In this document: piece after piece, positions 11,785 to 24,409 of the stretch
How the letters are laid out: each line of letters opens with the position of its first letter
Position numbering within the stretch: the first letter of the stretch is position 1
Source of the DNA: Sipunculus nudus
Lineage: Eukaryota > Annelida > Sipuncula > Golfingiida > Sipunculidae
Direction of reading: 5' to 3'
Assembly: GCA_026874595.1 (NCBI GenBank)
Contig: CM049322.1
Location: 49,451,340-49,515,339 of the forward strand
Length of the DNA stretch: 64,000 bases
Notes under the pieces: model-generated
Told to the model about the DNA's origin: nothing
The model's input: the letters and a program-made list of their open reading frames with translations, nothing else
Databases searched by the model: none
Made by a program: the position numbers and the translations under genes

Positions 11785-12257
11785 CAGTCCCCCTAAACAC
11801 CCAAAACACCGGTGTTTTGGGTATCTGTGACGAAACACCATGAAACACCCACTTCACTTCAAACCTGAACCAAAAGCGTAACACCAATCGATAGATAATC
11901 ATCTGATGAATATATCTCTGCAATATTGTTTCATAAATTCATGTCATAAAGATAAAAACGAGTGTTTCGTGCCGTGGTTGGTTCACCCGCGCCCACGGCA
12001 GCCGTTTATGCCATCTAGGACCCTGCCCCCTAGTGGCGCAATTAGCAATCAAGCAGCGTACTTGTCAATTGTACAAAACACTATTGCTTTCTTTAATTTT
12101 ACAGAATAGTGGCACAAATTCTACATTAACATATCCAACAGTTGATGATTTATTAACTGATACAGGTGTTTTGCTTCAAATTCGAATTTAAAAGGGTGTT
12201 TCGTGGTGTTTCGTCACACGTACCCAAAACACCGGTTTTGGGTGTTTAGGCGGACCC
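11785..12257. mobile_element. 473-bp MITE with 9-bp target duplication
   Basis: The direct repeat CAAATAACA flanks it exactly at 11776-11784 and 12258-12266. Inside, the ends are inverted repeats of about 65 bp: the outer part reads (C/G)(A/G)GTCC(C/G)CCTAAACACCC, followed by an AAAACACCGGTGTTTTGGGTA palindrome and GTGACGAAACACCA. A 9-bp duplication fits Mutator-like elements; the superfamily is inferred from the duplication length only. No coding capacity. Confidence 0.85.
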
Positions 12258-15200
12258 CAAATAACATGAAATAGTTGCAAGGTAATACTTTTTACATAAT
12301 ATATTACTAATTTATACAAAATCGGCGGAGTATCTGTATATCTACTTGATGCCATGGGGCATTTTTAAAGAATATTCTTAAAATAATTATTGCAAAAAAA
12401 ACATGCAGACACTGAGGGGTTTTGGGATGGACTGTACTTGGCTTATTTTTCTCTAGCTACCACCTATTTAGCCAGTTTATTGTGTATTGAACCATAATGT
12501 CTCGGCTATTCTACAAACGCTCCTTTTTTTCTAAACAGCAATGAAAAAAAAACGACTTCTTCTTTGACATGACACTGATAACACTTGATTAACAGCACCG
12601 GGGGCGGGGGGGGGGGGGGGGGGGGGGGGCTCTCTAAAGTCTCTAAAGCTCCTATTATCACCCGCTATAAGCACCGCGTGCTTCTACAATCAAAATCTAT
12701 TTAATTATGAGATGTTGCCCACCTGAATTGACAGAGGGTGACTGATCAGATAAAAACGTAAAATAATTACCATAAAATGTAGCAGCCACCAAAGCAAATG
12801 ATGGCCCGGGAAAGAAATGATAGCCAAGCAAGCAGTCAAATCGGCCTTGGTACCAACTCGCTCGCGACCTGCAGGCCTACCTTCTCGGCCTCATTACGCG
12901 TGAACCCACACCGGGCCAACTCTGATCAGCTAGCGGTCTTCAATATTAAACGCTGGTCAGTGGTTGGCATTACCAGTTGCAGATCCGGGAGGGGGGGGGG
13001 GGGATTCAGCTGTCACACCTCTGATTTTATCCATAAAAATTATTCTACCATTCATTCGTTGTGAAGTTTCAGCTTTCAGCTTTCAGCTTTCTTCCCCCAG
13101 TAATTTTAAAATCCACAGTAAAAGTTTCCAATTCACGATATTTGACATAGCTCTGACATTTGATCCATTAGGATAGCATCCTTGAGATATTTCTATTCTT
13201 AGGGAGAGGGTCTTTCCTGTATAACCCTCTGCTGGAAAAAAAAAACAACAATTAAGGAACCCTAAATTCGCACTCGTCAGATCTGAGTGAGGCACGGCCT
13301 TCCCATTTGCCTCAAAATGTCCTCTTTTCACTGTGTATTTAAAAATTTCCCTGTCTGGAAGGGGGACACCCCCTGAAATTACCTTTAAAAACACATTTAT
13401 TCTTAGATGAAATAAAAATCTAATATTTTTGAAAAGCCTGAATATATTACCTATATAGTGAATTATAGGTAGCTATAGGGTATTATATATATATATAGGC
13501 CTAATATTACAGTATAGCTATACTACAGGCATATTAAGATATATATATATATACATATATACATAAATGCATAATTATATAAAATTTTCCAAACAAGACT
13601 ATATATATATGCACAATTTAAGAATTTTCATAATATCCATCAAGCGCCAACCCAGTATTAGCGCCCCCCTGTTCCCGTATTACTGGATCCGCCAGTGATT
13701 TCCATTTACAAAACAACAAGTCAACAATGAATGACATCAGATTTGGGTCCAAATACTTCATAAGTAATCGATTACAAATACAATTAGTCAATTACTTTAA
13801 AATGTTATTGATTACAATAACAATTAAAAAAGCGTCCGTTTGGGTGTAGGATTTTCCCCACAGGTAATAGATAACAACACAGAATTTAAGTTAAAAATTA
13901 CCACATGGCCGAAAGATCTGTCCTTAACATTATACTGCCAGTAAGTCAAACGTGATAAAAAGGAGCTATAGAAGGGTCCCGGCAGGCTACTGAAGTTCGC
14001 CTGATGTCGAGTATCCTTTAGCCCATGAACACATCTAAATGACTAAACCTAGTGCTGACCAGAGGTAGCTCACGTCTGCATCATTCAAGGACAAGCAGAC
14101 TTCTAGACTGGTGTGGCCTGAACATACCCGGCTGTAGGCCAGTCTACTTACAAAAGGCTGGCCTATTTGTGGGTCAGTCCAAATACTGATAGCTGAGGGG
14201 TAGTAGGCCTGATATCTTACATGGGGACGCAAACCCTGCGCTGCAGATAGTGTTCAAATATGGTGCCTTGGAGTGGTAATTAACCATGCCCCTCGCCTGT
14301 ACGTTTTATGCGCAAAAATGATATTTCGCTTTTAGAATATCAGTTACACGATGCATGACGTTCGTGTTCTCGATAGGCCTAATAGGGAAACGTTCAGGCG
14401 TTGTCACCAGCACATGTACATATGTATGCGTTTTACATGTTCACTCACGTCACGCACTCGTGGAAGATCAAGTGGTAAAATGTGCTATAAAAATCCACAA
14501 AACACTCATTCCGGCGTTATTCATGCTTGGATTTACACCAAATTTAACTTCATGGACACTACAGTATTAGCCTATATATGATAAATTTCTATAACATCTG
14601 CTATACCGTCTCCAGATATGGCGCGAACACACACCGGCACCCACACACACACACACCCTTACAATCGAGTAAAAACAATAACAATCGAGTAAGAACAATA
14701 ACCTTTTACTTACATAATTACGTTTGTGTAATTAAATAGAATATGAAATAAGGACAGATATGAATTTCAGCTAAACCAACAACTGCTAAACATATTTTAA
14801 CATAATGCAGAATTTTCAGAATCAAGCCGTTTGTATTATCGGCCAAGTATTTGATTATGAATGTAATTTTAATGACCTCAAAATAATGCTGTGTATTTAG
14901 TCATTAGAAGAACGAATACCTCACCTGCTTGTTTGTTTACAAATGTTTAAACAATCAGTGCCATTCATACATTTCATGAAGTTTAAGATGAAATTATCAA
15001 TTTAATATTACAGTAATATTAACAATTTACAGCACACCAACCATATATATGTGTTTTAAGCATATATACGTATACACTGAACAATGTGCAAAATTATTAT
15101 ATTACAAAACAGACCTCTCTACAAGGTTATCAAATTTAATTTTAAGCGTAAGAGATTTGGTCGATTTTTTGAGGCTGGAACATTGCCATTATAACGCAAC

Positions 15201-15290
15201 GGCAACTTTAATCAACTTGTTTACTTTTTTGTCCACCTTAATTTTAGCCCATGTTCCGTGTTTCTGGCTAGCCCAAAGGAAGCTTATAAA
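12258..15290. other. Gene-free stretch with low-complexity tracts
   Basis: Contains a poly-G tract (about 12607-12629), a second G run at about 12989-13002, short TA-rich stretches near 13480-13620, an array of ATCGATTAC/AATTAC motifs at 13770-13825 (the type seen in some hAT-derived repeats), a CA run near 14640-14655 and a small duplicated AACAATCGAGTAA at about 14661-14695. No supported exon. Confidence 0.4.
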
Positions 15291-15291
15291 G

Positions 15292-16374
15292 TGGAGTTTT
15301 CACGGGGCACGCGAACGATTCGCGAATGACTCGAATGTTGAAAAAAAATTGTAAAGTCCAACATTCGGAAAAGTTGTCACCGAATGTTTCGCGACAATCA
15401 GCCTTAAACCATTCTTGCGCAGTTTGTTCGTATTTCTCACAATGTATATGTAAATGTCGTGTGTGACGTTGCCGAACGTGGCCGGCCCACATACATAAAA
15501 ACATGGGACTAAATTGCGAACAATTAACACGAATGTCCGATGAATCGCGAGCAACATTCGTGCGGACATTCGCGACTTTTTTTGCGCATATTTTGCGAAT
15601 AACGAACATCCTGCGACATTCGTGCGACATTCGTACATACGTTGCGCGATTATCTTGCGACCCGAGATCCGACTGACACTTGCAATGGCAGTATATAAAT
15701 GCCATGAAAAATATTGAAGTGCATTGCCAGCACCAGTCCATGCCTAGAGGTCAGTGATGACAAGAATATGGACCACAAGCTCTCAGACCTGAAGTGACTG
15801 ACCATGCATGTATATGAAGAGGAAGCTTTTAATATTGAATAGCAAAAACGAACGCCGTGCGACATTCATGCGACATTCGTAGGCTACATGTGTCGCGCGG
15901 TTATCTTGCGATCGATGAAATGCTCGCGTTTACTTCTTTGCGACGTCATCTGTTCTCAAGAAGTTCGCGAACAGTTCGTAAATAAGTCCCGTAATGATCA
16001 GACGAACTTCCCTACTTTCGCGGACTTTCTCTAAACAGTCGGAATCTGTTTACGTTTTCACGAAGATATTGTGAACATCACGCACGTCTGAGAATGTCGT
16101 GCGCATATGACGAAGGTTTTAAGACATTTCGAGAACAAAGCACGAACAAATCACGACCCGGGATGAGGGTAACGTTCGTAAGAAATTTCAAACTTTTTTA
16201 AATCCCGCCGAACAAAACACGCCTCACCAGAACAATTGAAGACGCTTCCGAACCCCACCGCATGTTTGCCGAAGGTTTGGAGACTAAAATACGAATGCTG
16301 GGCTTTGCCATTTTTTCGACATTCGCATCCTTCACAAATCGTTCGTGTGCCCCGTGAAAACACCACTTAAGAGT
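15292..16374. mobile_element. 1.08-kb element with ~57-bp inverted ends
   Basis: Left end AAGTGGAGTTTTCACGGGGC and its continuation (through ACGATTCGCGAATG and CGAATGTTGAAAAAA) are matched in reverse at the right end (TTTTTTCGACATTCGCATCC through CCCGTGAAAACACCACTT). The interior is dense in CGAATGT/ACATTCG motifs. A ~60-bp block with GCGACATTCGTGCGACATTC and ATCTTGCGA occurs at 15612-15662 and again at 15857-15912, bracketing ~190 bp of unrelated sequence. No convincing protein; a target duplication could not be fixed. Confidence 0.75.
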
Positions 16375-17650
16375 GTTGGCGTGTAAGCTCGACATGCCTA
16401 ATTAAAGTATAAAGGGACCTTGTAAAAATGGGCCTTGACTTTTTTCACACAACATTGGTGAACATTTCAACAAAGTTATTCCTTTTCATCATATTTCAAT
16501 AACAAAAGGTAATACTGCATTCCCAATACGGCTAAAATACCATACGGCTGGCCTTATTGCTATTCCACTCGCATTTTCAGACGTGTCTTCCATTCGTGAC
16601 AATTGCCTATTAAAAGCTGGCCTCTTTGTGAAAGCAATATCCCCGTTTAGACCAGGATAAAAGAAGGAGAATAAATGAACAATACAAATTGAAAATTGTC
16701 TGTTTAGGGTAAGCTTTCTACAGTCTTTTGTAGAGACATTGGCTTAAATTTTAAATTGGTGGGTTGTTCAGGTGTTTTCTTTTTTTTTCAGGTAAAGTGA
16801 CACGTGTCAGCGAAGGGAAACACTACATGTATGTATCTATATGTTATTCACCGCCTTGTACGGTCTTTGAATGATCGCAGCAGATCGATAAAGAAGGCAA
16901 TATCAAACAAGCCGGATTTGATTATATTAATCTTAAATACACGAACATTTTCGACCCCGTCATTGTCACTATTTTTTACAAGGATCGCAAATGAAAACGT
17001 TCAACAGATCACACGGGTCGGCACTTTCACGTGTCCTCGCAATGCTGTCAATTTATTCCGGGGCGGTGTGTTAATGAGAAGTAATAACCGGCAGCGACAC
17101 GAATCAGGAATGCTTTGTCCTATCACGAGAGCTTGTATCCGGTTGATAACATGCGCGGGGGGTAAGTACTTTCCATGAAGTAATTTGTTTGAAAACAGGT
17201 TTATTTTATGGTTTATTTTGGTCAAATATTTGAAAAGTTAGGTCTGATTGGTTGAATCTTGAGCACAAACAAGACTTATGTCGTTCATGGCATAAAAAAA
17301 ACCGGGCGTTATCGGACTCAACTCACGTTTGTGTAACAGACCCCTGAACTACACTTACTTGTTAGGTTTATTTCAGGCACCTTTGGGGAATGGGCCAGTC
17401 CCCCATTTTCCTTTCATACTGACTGCAATTTGCAAGATTCACAGCTGCACTGTTCACAAGGCAACAGGTTTTTAACACTGGAAGGCTTCGGGTTCTTCCC
17501 AGGAGGACTGACTGTGCTTTTAACACAGCCTGACATCCCCTATCTTATCGAGACGATTCCGCACACGCCCCGAATGGGCTGGGACAAGCCCGATAATGCA
17601 AAGCTATCCGATCATCTCCTAACTTTCTGGGTGAAAGTCAAACATTGACC
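16375..17650. other. Gene-free stretch
   Basis: Open frames of up to 124 codons exist but show no recognisable domain, and I do not support them as genes. Confidence 0.35.
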
Positions 17651-17654
17651 AACA

Positions 17655-17742
17655 CCCGCCATTGTCAGACTCGAACCCAACTATACTAGAGCACTAGGCC
17701 TACTACAAGATCTACAATTTCAGCCACTCGGACCTGTCGAGA
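17655..17742 (-). repeat. tRNA-Ser-like SINE head
   Basis: On the minus strand GGTCCGAGTGGCTGAAAT (A box region) is followed about 45 bases later by TTGGGTTCGAGTCTGACA (B box). This spacing and the long middle arm resemble a Ser-type tRNA ancestor. It does not fold as an intact tRNA. Confidence 0.6.
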
Positions 17743-17744
17743 GA

Positions 17745-20578
17745 ATCTTTTATGTTAGAGTGACAAAACTGCTGTTGTTGGTCTCTCATCTTTGATCCAC
17801 ACAGTCCTGTCTAGCTGTTAATTCCGCTTGAAACCGAGCCAGCTTCCTGTAAAACAGGTATTCTTACTATTTGTTACTAATCTCTATTAAACAACAGTTT
17901 AAACTATAGGGTTATACAATTCAAGTTGATGATGTAAAACGATCCCTTATCTATAATTCGAACAGTCGAGATAAATTTCGTTTCCAATTCATGGAAGACT
18001 CATTAATAATACATTATGAACCCGAAATGCTTAATTGGTTATGTAAAAGATGTGTTATATGAGTTGCACATTTGATTTCATGAAAAACAAAAGGGCTATA
18101 CATATTTTTTGGCGTCTCCACTTGCACTTTAATTATCATGAAGCAAAACATTGGATTGAGGCTTATCCCAAGCTTAGTTTTGTTTTATTGGTCTGACATG
18201 TTAATTTTTTTTCTGAAAGACTGTTACCACATCTGTTTGGAGAGTATTTTGATTGATCTTGACGAATAAATAGCAGCTCAGGTTAAACAATAAGTACTTG
18301 CTGAGTTTGCATGTTTAAATAAAAGAATTCAGATGATTTAAAGCTTTATCATCGACATTTTCTATGCAATTCTGTATAAACTATATCTTTTTTCAATAAA
18401 AGTATCACATATATTTATTTGCTGATCCTCTATCAAAGAACCATGCAATAGTCTCAATATTCAGTTTTGATACAACGGGCAGTTTATTTGGGAGGAATTC
18501 GGTTTTAACTTATGTTTTACTAATCTTGATACATTGAAAGATAAAATTGATAGAAGGTCCGTATAATGTTGCAAAGTCATTTCTTTATAATGGTAAACGT
18601 AATTGTTAAGGCTTTTTAAGATTTTACTTCTATTTCGTGCACCCATTCTTTCTTTAGCAAAACAAGGTATAAGACTCTAAAAATTTCAAGGTTTAAACTC
18701 CTGACAGATTTATGATTTGCAAGATTTGCCACAATAACATATTAACAATTTTCATGGTTTAACAGCACTGACTTAATCACAATGTTCAGGGTTCACAAGA
18801 CTGGCATAATTAAGATTTTATTTTCTTCAATACCGACATAGAGTATATTTTCAAAAATCACAATACCAACATAAAGATAAATATCGTTTACATAATTGAC
18901 ATTATTCTAAATAGGCACATTTACATCTTTTACAATTAAATCAGTGTGTTATCCTAATCGAGTGCCATCTCCAAAATGATAATAGAAAATCAAACTGTTA
19001 CTGGTCATAATAAGATTTTCAACAACCTCTACTAGAAATATTATTAAAATATTTAGTGTTTTGAATAGGGTGAGTACTGCTTTATTGCCAAGTGTTTTCC
19101 TTCATTTTATTTCTTGTTCTTATGTACACAAGTATTCCACAAAAAAAACACAGTCACAGAGCGTATACTAGTAGTATCCCCTGACATATAAAGTGAACAT
19201 ATAAACGATATGTCTGCCTCCAAATATGTTTAAAATAAACAAAGCCTGACAATTTATTGATACATTTCAAAATTAGGCCATTATGTCCCCCTCTTCAGCA
19301 AGCAGGTATTTCAAGTTTCAAAAATTTGTATCTCTATTATTCATCTATTACCAGTAAGGAGGCTTTGGCAGATTCCATTCATGGCTAAAAGATGTACAGA
19401 TCGTTAAGGTAGCTACAACGATTATACAACAACTGGTAAACTTACAGTTCCATTTGTATAACCGTATATACTACAACAACTAATATAATTCATGTTGAAT
19501 TACCGTATATACGACAACAGGTAACTATAACACTATAATTATAGTTATTTAGAATACTCTGCAACAGTGATACACATGATTCCAGTAGCGCATCTGTTTT
19601 CCGACCTGAATACAAGTTGCGCTAATTAACACGTAGTATTACAAAAAATGATATTATTTTGTGATATGCAGAAGGGTTATATTTAAATATAAACTCTTGT
19701 TTGTAATCAATGGTTCTTCTATACTCGTAACTAGAGTAACACAGCTAAGTGTGAATGCAGATAGCTCATGGGATCGGATTTAAGTAACCATATTGTAAGT
19801 TCACCTTTTGTCCATTCGCGTGACGTTACGGGTATTCAAAGAGAATAGCCCCACGGACGCTATGTGGGGGATCCTGGGTTATGCGCCGGACGTACACCGC
19901 ATCACGCACTACGCGGCAAAGAAGTTCTCAAGTATTAGAGAGTTTATTACAATTTTCTGCACAGTTTAGCCACTGTTTATTTGTACATGTGAAAATAATT
20001 ATAAGATAGTATCGTGTCATGAACCGTTCATGACGTATGTGGCATGTCTGGATATAACAAATTATTAACAAAAACACATGTGACAAATGAGCGATAATCA
20101 GAGGTACTGTGATTTCATGGTTCATCTTATGTTCTTTAAAGTGAGCTGCTGCAGAGGCGAAGGAAATGACGAGTTTGGATTTTAAAACACATAATACAAC
20201 CTTTGTGTGCCATATTTCGGACAACTGCTCAAGCTGACAGTCCGCTCATATAGGCGCTACCATGTTGTCTACGATAGGCGAGACTCATTGTCGGTTAACC
20301 GAGACCGATAAGTAGTCCCCCCCCCCCCCGCATGGTGCCAGAGAGGTCTTTACCGTAAGGTAAAAGGTCGATTGCACAAAGTACCCTTTGTTATGCACCC
20401 TTAGTAAGTGGGTATATCATAACACCTAAGTGACAAACACCAAGAGACAAGTTTTCATGTAAAGGAAAAGGTTAGAAATTTGGACCTTGGCATTCCTGAA
20501 ATGTTGTTGTTTTATTTATTTTAAATCACTTTAATTATTTTGGGCTAACCATTTGTACTTATTTATGATAAGTCATCA
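17745..20578. other. Gene-free stretch upstream of gene B
   Basis: AT-rich. The signal-peptide exon of gene B should lie here or further upstream, but I could not identify it. A poly-C run lies at about 20318-20329. Confidence 0.4.
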
Positions 20579-20658
20579 GGAGACTATGTCATCTCTATCA
20601 ACAGTATCCGAAGAATTGCTTCCTGGACAGTAATGGTGACTACTGTGGTCTCTGTGCA
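20579..20658 (+). CDS. Candidate upstream exon of lectin gene B
   Basis: Possible internal exon between an acceptor (AAGTCATCAG) and a CAG|GTAATC donor. In one frame it reads YPKNCFLDSNGDYCGLCA, a Cys-rich stretch, and leaves in phase 1, which is the phase required by the PAN exon at 21199. Nothing similar is found in paralogues C, D or F, and I do not recognise a domain, so it may be chance or part of the 5' UTR. Confidence 0.3.
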
Positions 20659-21198
20659 GGTAATCACTAAAATGTAATATTTTATAGTATAAGATTGATG
20701 GTGATGGCTGCAATATTTCGTTTTAGATCAGTTGAAGATCAGTACAGCTTGGGGACAGTTGATTGGACTGAAACTATACTCCTGTGCAATGAGTATATTC
20801 TTCCTCTTGTTGTCAGTGACGATTTCAAGTACGTAATCATTTTGTTCTTCGATGAGCCTGTCAACCTCCTTGACTTCAGTACCCAGCGAAGCAATGCTAT
20901 ACTAAGAAAAAGTCTGATAAAGAAACTGAAACATCTAGTAAATGTTCCGACACTTGATTAGATATATATTAAGATTTACTCCACAAGAAATACAATATTT
21001 CACTTATATTTTTTGTCTGTACCTGTGTCGACATCTCATTACATTATCGCAATACAAGGACTGCATGTTGTACAATTATTGCCAATACATCTTGCTTATT
21101 TTATTCTATATTTTATGTTTACTTTAACACTATAAAAAAAGAACGTTAATGATCTGCATGCCACTATACCGTAATCACGTGATTTCTATTTGTATCAG

Positions 21199-22302
21199 GT
21201 GCAGCGACAGGGTTAAGATTCCAGATAATACATAACAGAACTGTCATTTCGAATCTGAAGAACACTATAAACGTCAGTCATTCCCCCTCGTTTGGTAAAT
21301 ACGAGTGCCTGACCAGGTGTGATCTACAAAAGCAATGTATGGCAGCTGTCATGATGGCTAATGGGAGGTGTGAAGTTAACTCAGATATGTTGGCCATGAA
21401 ACCTGATGAAGGATCTACCCTTTTCTTCGTATTGAGATACAGCAACAAAGGTACACTGTATCAAACTCTGCAAGTATCGAATGTTAGTATTTTAGCACGT
21501 ATTAACTGATATCTTTCTTTTCAGCTCAGAGACCAAATCGAGTGTACAGGTCCGTTTGCCTCTGATGTACATAATAGAGCGACGACGAACTGGTGTAGCT
21601 CTTGGAATACATACGTATTTAAAAACCATCCCTTCATTTGTTATCACTACTTCGGTATTATAGAGGCAAGAAGATGTAAGACAAAAAACCTGTTTATTTC
21701 CACAAATATAACATTTTTTTTGTTTAATATTAAGAATTTGTATACGCATTATAGTAAGCTGTTAAAAATATCATATAAAATATGCTGTGAAGTAATGGTT
21801 AAGATCTTATACATGGATAATTGATCATGGTTGTTTTTGGAAATAAGCTCATGACTTGGTTTCAGATCTTTGCATAATCCATGCATAATTTCAGGTACCT
21901 GGTGATGCTTTATAATAATCATAACTGATTTACATGTATATTTATTGGAAAGCATCGGCCGTTGTTGTACGTAAACTATTGTAATATTTTTTTGGTGATT
22001 ATTCAAATCAAATTATTTTATTTCTATTTCCATTGAGTCATTACGTATGTCAGTATGTCAACTTCCGAATCTGAGCTAATATATGCCTTTTTCACAAATA
22101 TCTAAAGAATACAATTAGGCAATATTTGATTAATTAGTTATAGTTACTGATATTTCTGCATGTTTGCTCGTGAAGGTATATAAACCATGTTGGTGCGGGC
22201 CTAAGGCTTGTTTTGCGGGTCACTTGTGGGCTCTAAATTCTAGCCACCACAGAGCTCTAGTTCATGATTTCTTACTTCTTGCCTTGGGATTCTTGATTGA
22301 AA

Positions 22303-22358
<56 letters not shown>

Positions 22359-24347
22359 AAGGCCCAGATTGCGATCTGGACAGATCTTAGATCTGTCCAG
22401 CCCAAATTGCGATTGCAGTTCAGGCCGGCCCAAACTGCGATCGCAATCCAGGCAGGCCAGATCTTAGATCCGTCCAGCCTATATTGCGATCGCAGTTTAG
22501 TCCGGCCCAGATTGCGATCTTGTCTTTCTTGCTTCAGGATCGCTATCTGGACTGGACAGATCTAAGATCTGTCCAGTCAAGGTTGCGATCCTAAACTTGA
22601 CCAGCCCATATTGCCATCCATGCGATCCAAGTGTTTCAGCTTGTTAATTTATAGTTATTTTAAAATTAAAAAAAAAAATTTAAAGTTTTACTCAGACAAG
22701 TACTGATTAAATATGTCAATATGTTTCACTAATAATATTAAGACTCGTGGCTGTATCAGCTGTCACAAGACTATGTAAATAATCATAATCTGTATTGCTG
22801 GTTCCTCAATTTATGTTAATAAAATTAAACTTGCCCATCTCTAGTTTTCACCTTGTACAATTTATGGGGTGTTCTTATGCTTGAGTTATTTTTTATTCTT
22901 ATAATGGTTTCATAGCTGAGATTGCTTTTAATTTTTTTTTTACATTTTTTTAAATAAAAATATTTAAATATGATAAAAATCAGATCTTAGACAAGTTCTC
23001 GTTATGATTTCTGCAATGTTGATAATTGTCATAAGACTTTTGCTATGTCTAGTGCTTAGATTGATGTGAAAGTAGTCCAAAGTGAATATAATAGTTTTAT
23101 GTTTAAATATAAATTAAAGCCATAAAACCAGGTACTTATGATCATTATGATCATACTTATGATCAATTTGTGAAATTTGTAAATTCTGGATTATCAAGAA
23201 CTTTGTTTTGCTGAAACTGAATAAATACCAGACATGATAAGAATACTTTGCAAATATATTTGAATCCGAATATGAATATATGTACTCCATAATTTCATGC
23301 ATAAAAATAGGAATACAGGTATAAATGAAAGTATTTGAATACAAATGCAAATACTTTCAAAATGTAATCATGAATGTATTCATAAATATATTCTATAATA
23401 TTATTATAATAATCATTTATTTCAATTATATTATTAAAAGATCTTTTCATATGATGCTGTTATTATTTTTAATTTAAATTATATTTGACACAATATTTGT
23501 TATTAATTTATAATAAATTGTCATATTATTTAAGTTTTATTCTTGGGTAGGAATAACCAGTAATTATTAAATAAAAGTTCTCATTTGTAAAAATCAGAAT
23601 TACCATGAATGATAATGGACAGGTTTTTTTTTCAAATAATTCTACTGCAATGTAGATAAAGTTATATGGCCAAGTCAAAACCTATGTGAAAACAGCACAC
23701 CATTTCCAACTGTATATAATATAAATGACATCAATCCTCATCCCTGTCTCCAAGGATATTATCATAATCTTACATAACTTGAGTTTAACACTATCAGCTC
23801 ATAATGCAGCTTATATTACCACACAAAACCTGCACTTGCCTACCTCCTCTTCCAAATCATATTTTGTGAGCATATAAAACCCATGGGTTCCTTGTTTCCT
23901 TTTTTCAACAACCAGGCAATACTAAATGAGTTGGTGAAACATCCCATGTTTCACTTCTGTGATATGAAGGAGTGAAAGTTGCCTTTCTGTATTATAATTG
24001 TATTTATTATGGGAAAATGGTACAATGCAATACCAAATGAGTTGGTAAAACAACCTGATGTTTCACTCCTGTGATCGTAAAAGCATGGATCGCAATATGG
24101 GCTGGTCAAGTTTAGGATCGCGATCTCGGCTGGACTGATCTTAGATCTGTCCAGACCAGATTGCAATCCTGAAGCAAGAAAGACAGGATCGCAGTCTGGG
24201 CCAGACTAAACTGCGATCGCAATCTGGGGTGGACGGATCTAAGATCTGGCCAGCCTAGATTGCGATCGCAGTTTGGGCCGGCCTGAACTGCGATCGCAAT
24301 TTGGGCTGGACAGATCTAAGATCTGTCCAGATTTCGATCTGGGCCTT

Positions 24348-24409
<62 letters not shown>

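Noticed and set aside
15268-15741. 157-codon minus-strand frame
   Set aside because: It lies inside the 1.08-kb inverted-end element and reflects its CGAATG word content; no domain is visible.
16804-17178. 124-codon plus-strand frame ending near a GGTAAGT donor
   Set aside because: No recognisable domain, no signal peptide and wrong context for the first exon of gene B.
20695-20961. 88-codon plus-strand frame between the candidate exon and the PAN exon of gene B
   Set aside because: No similarity to the family and not in a compatible splice phase.
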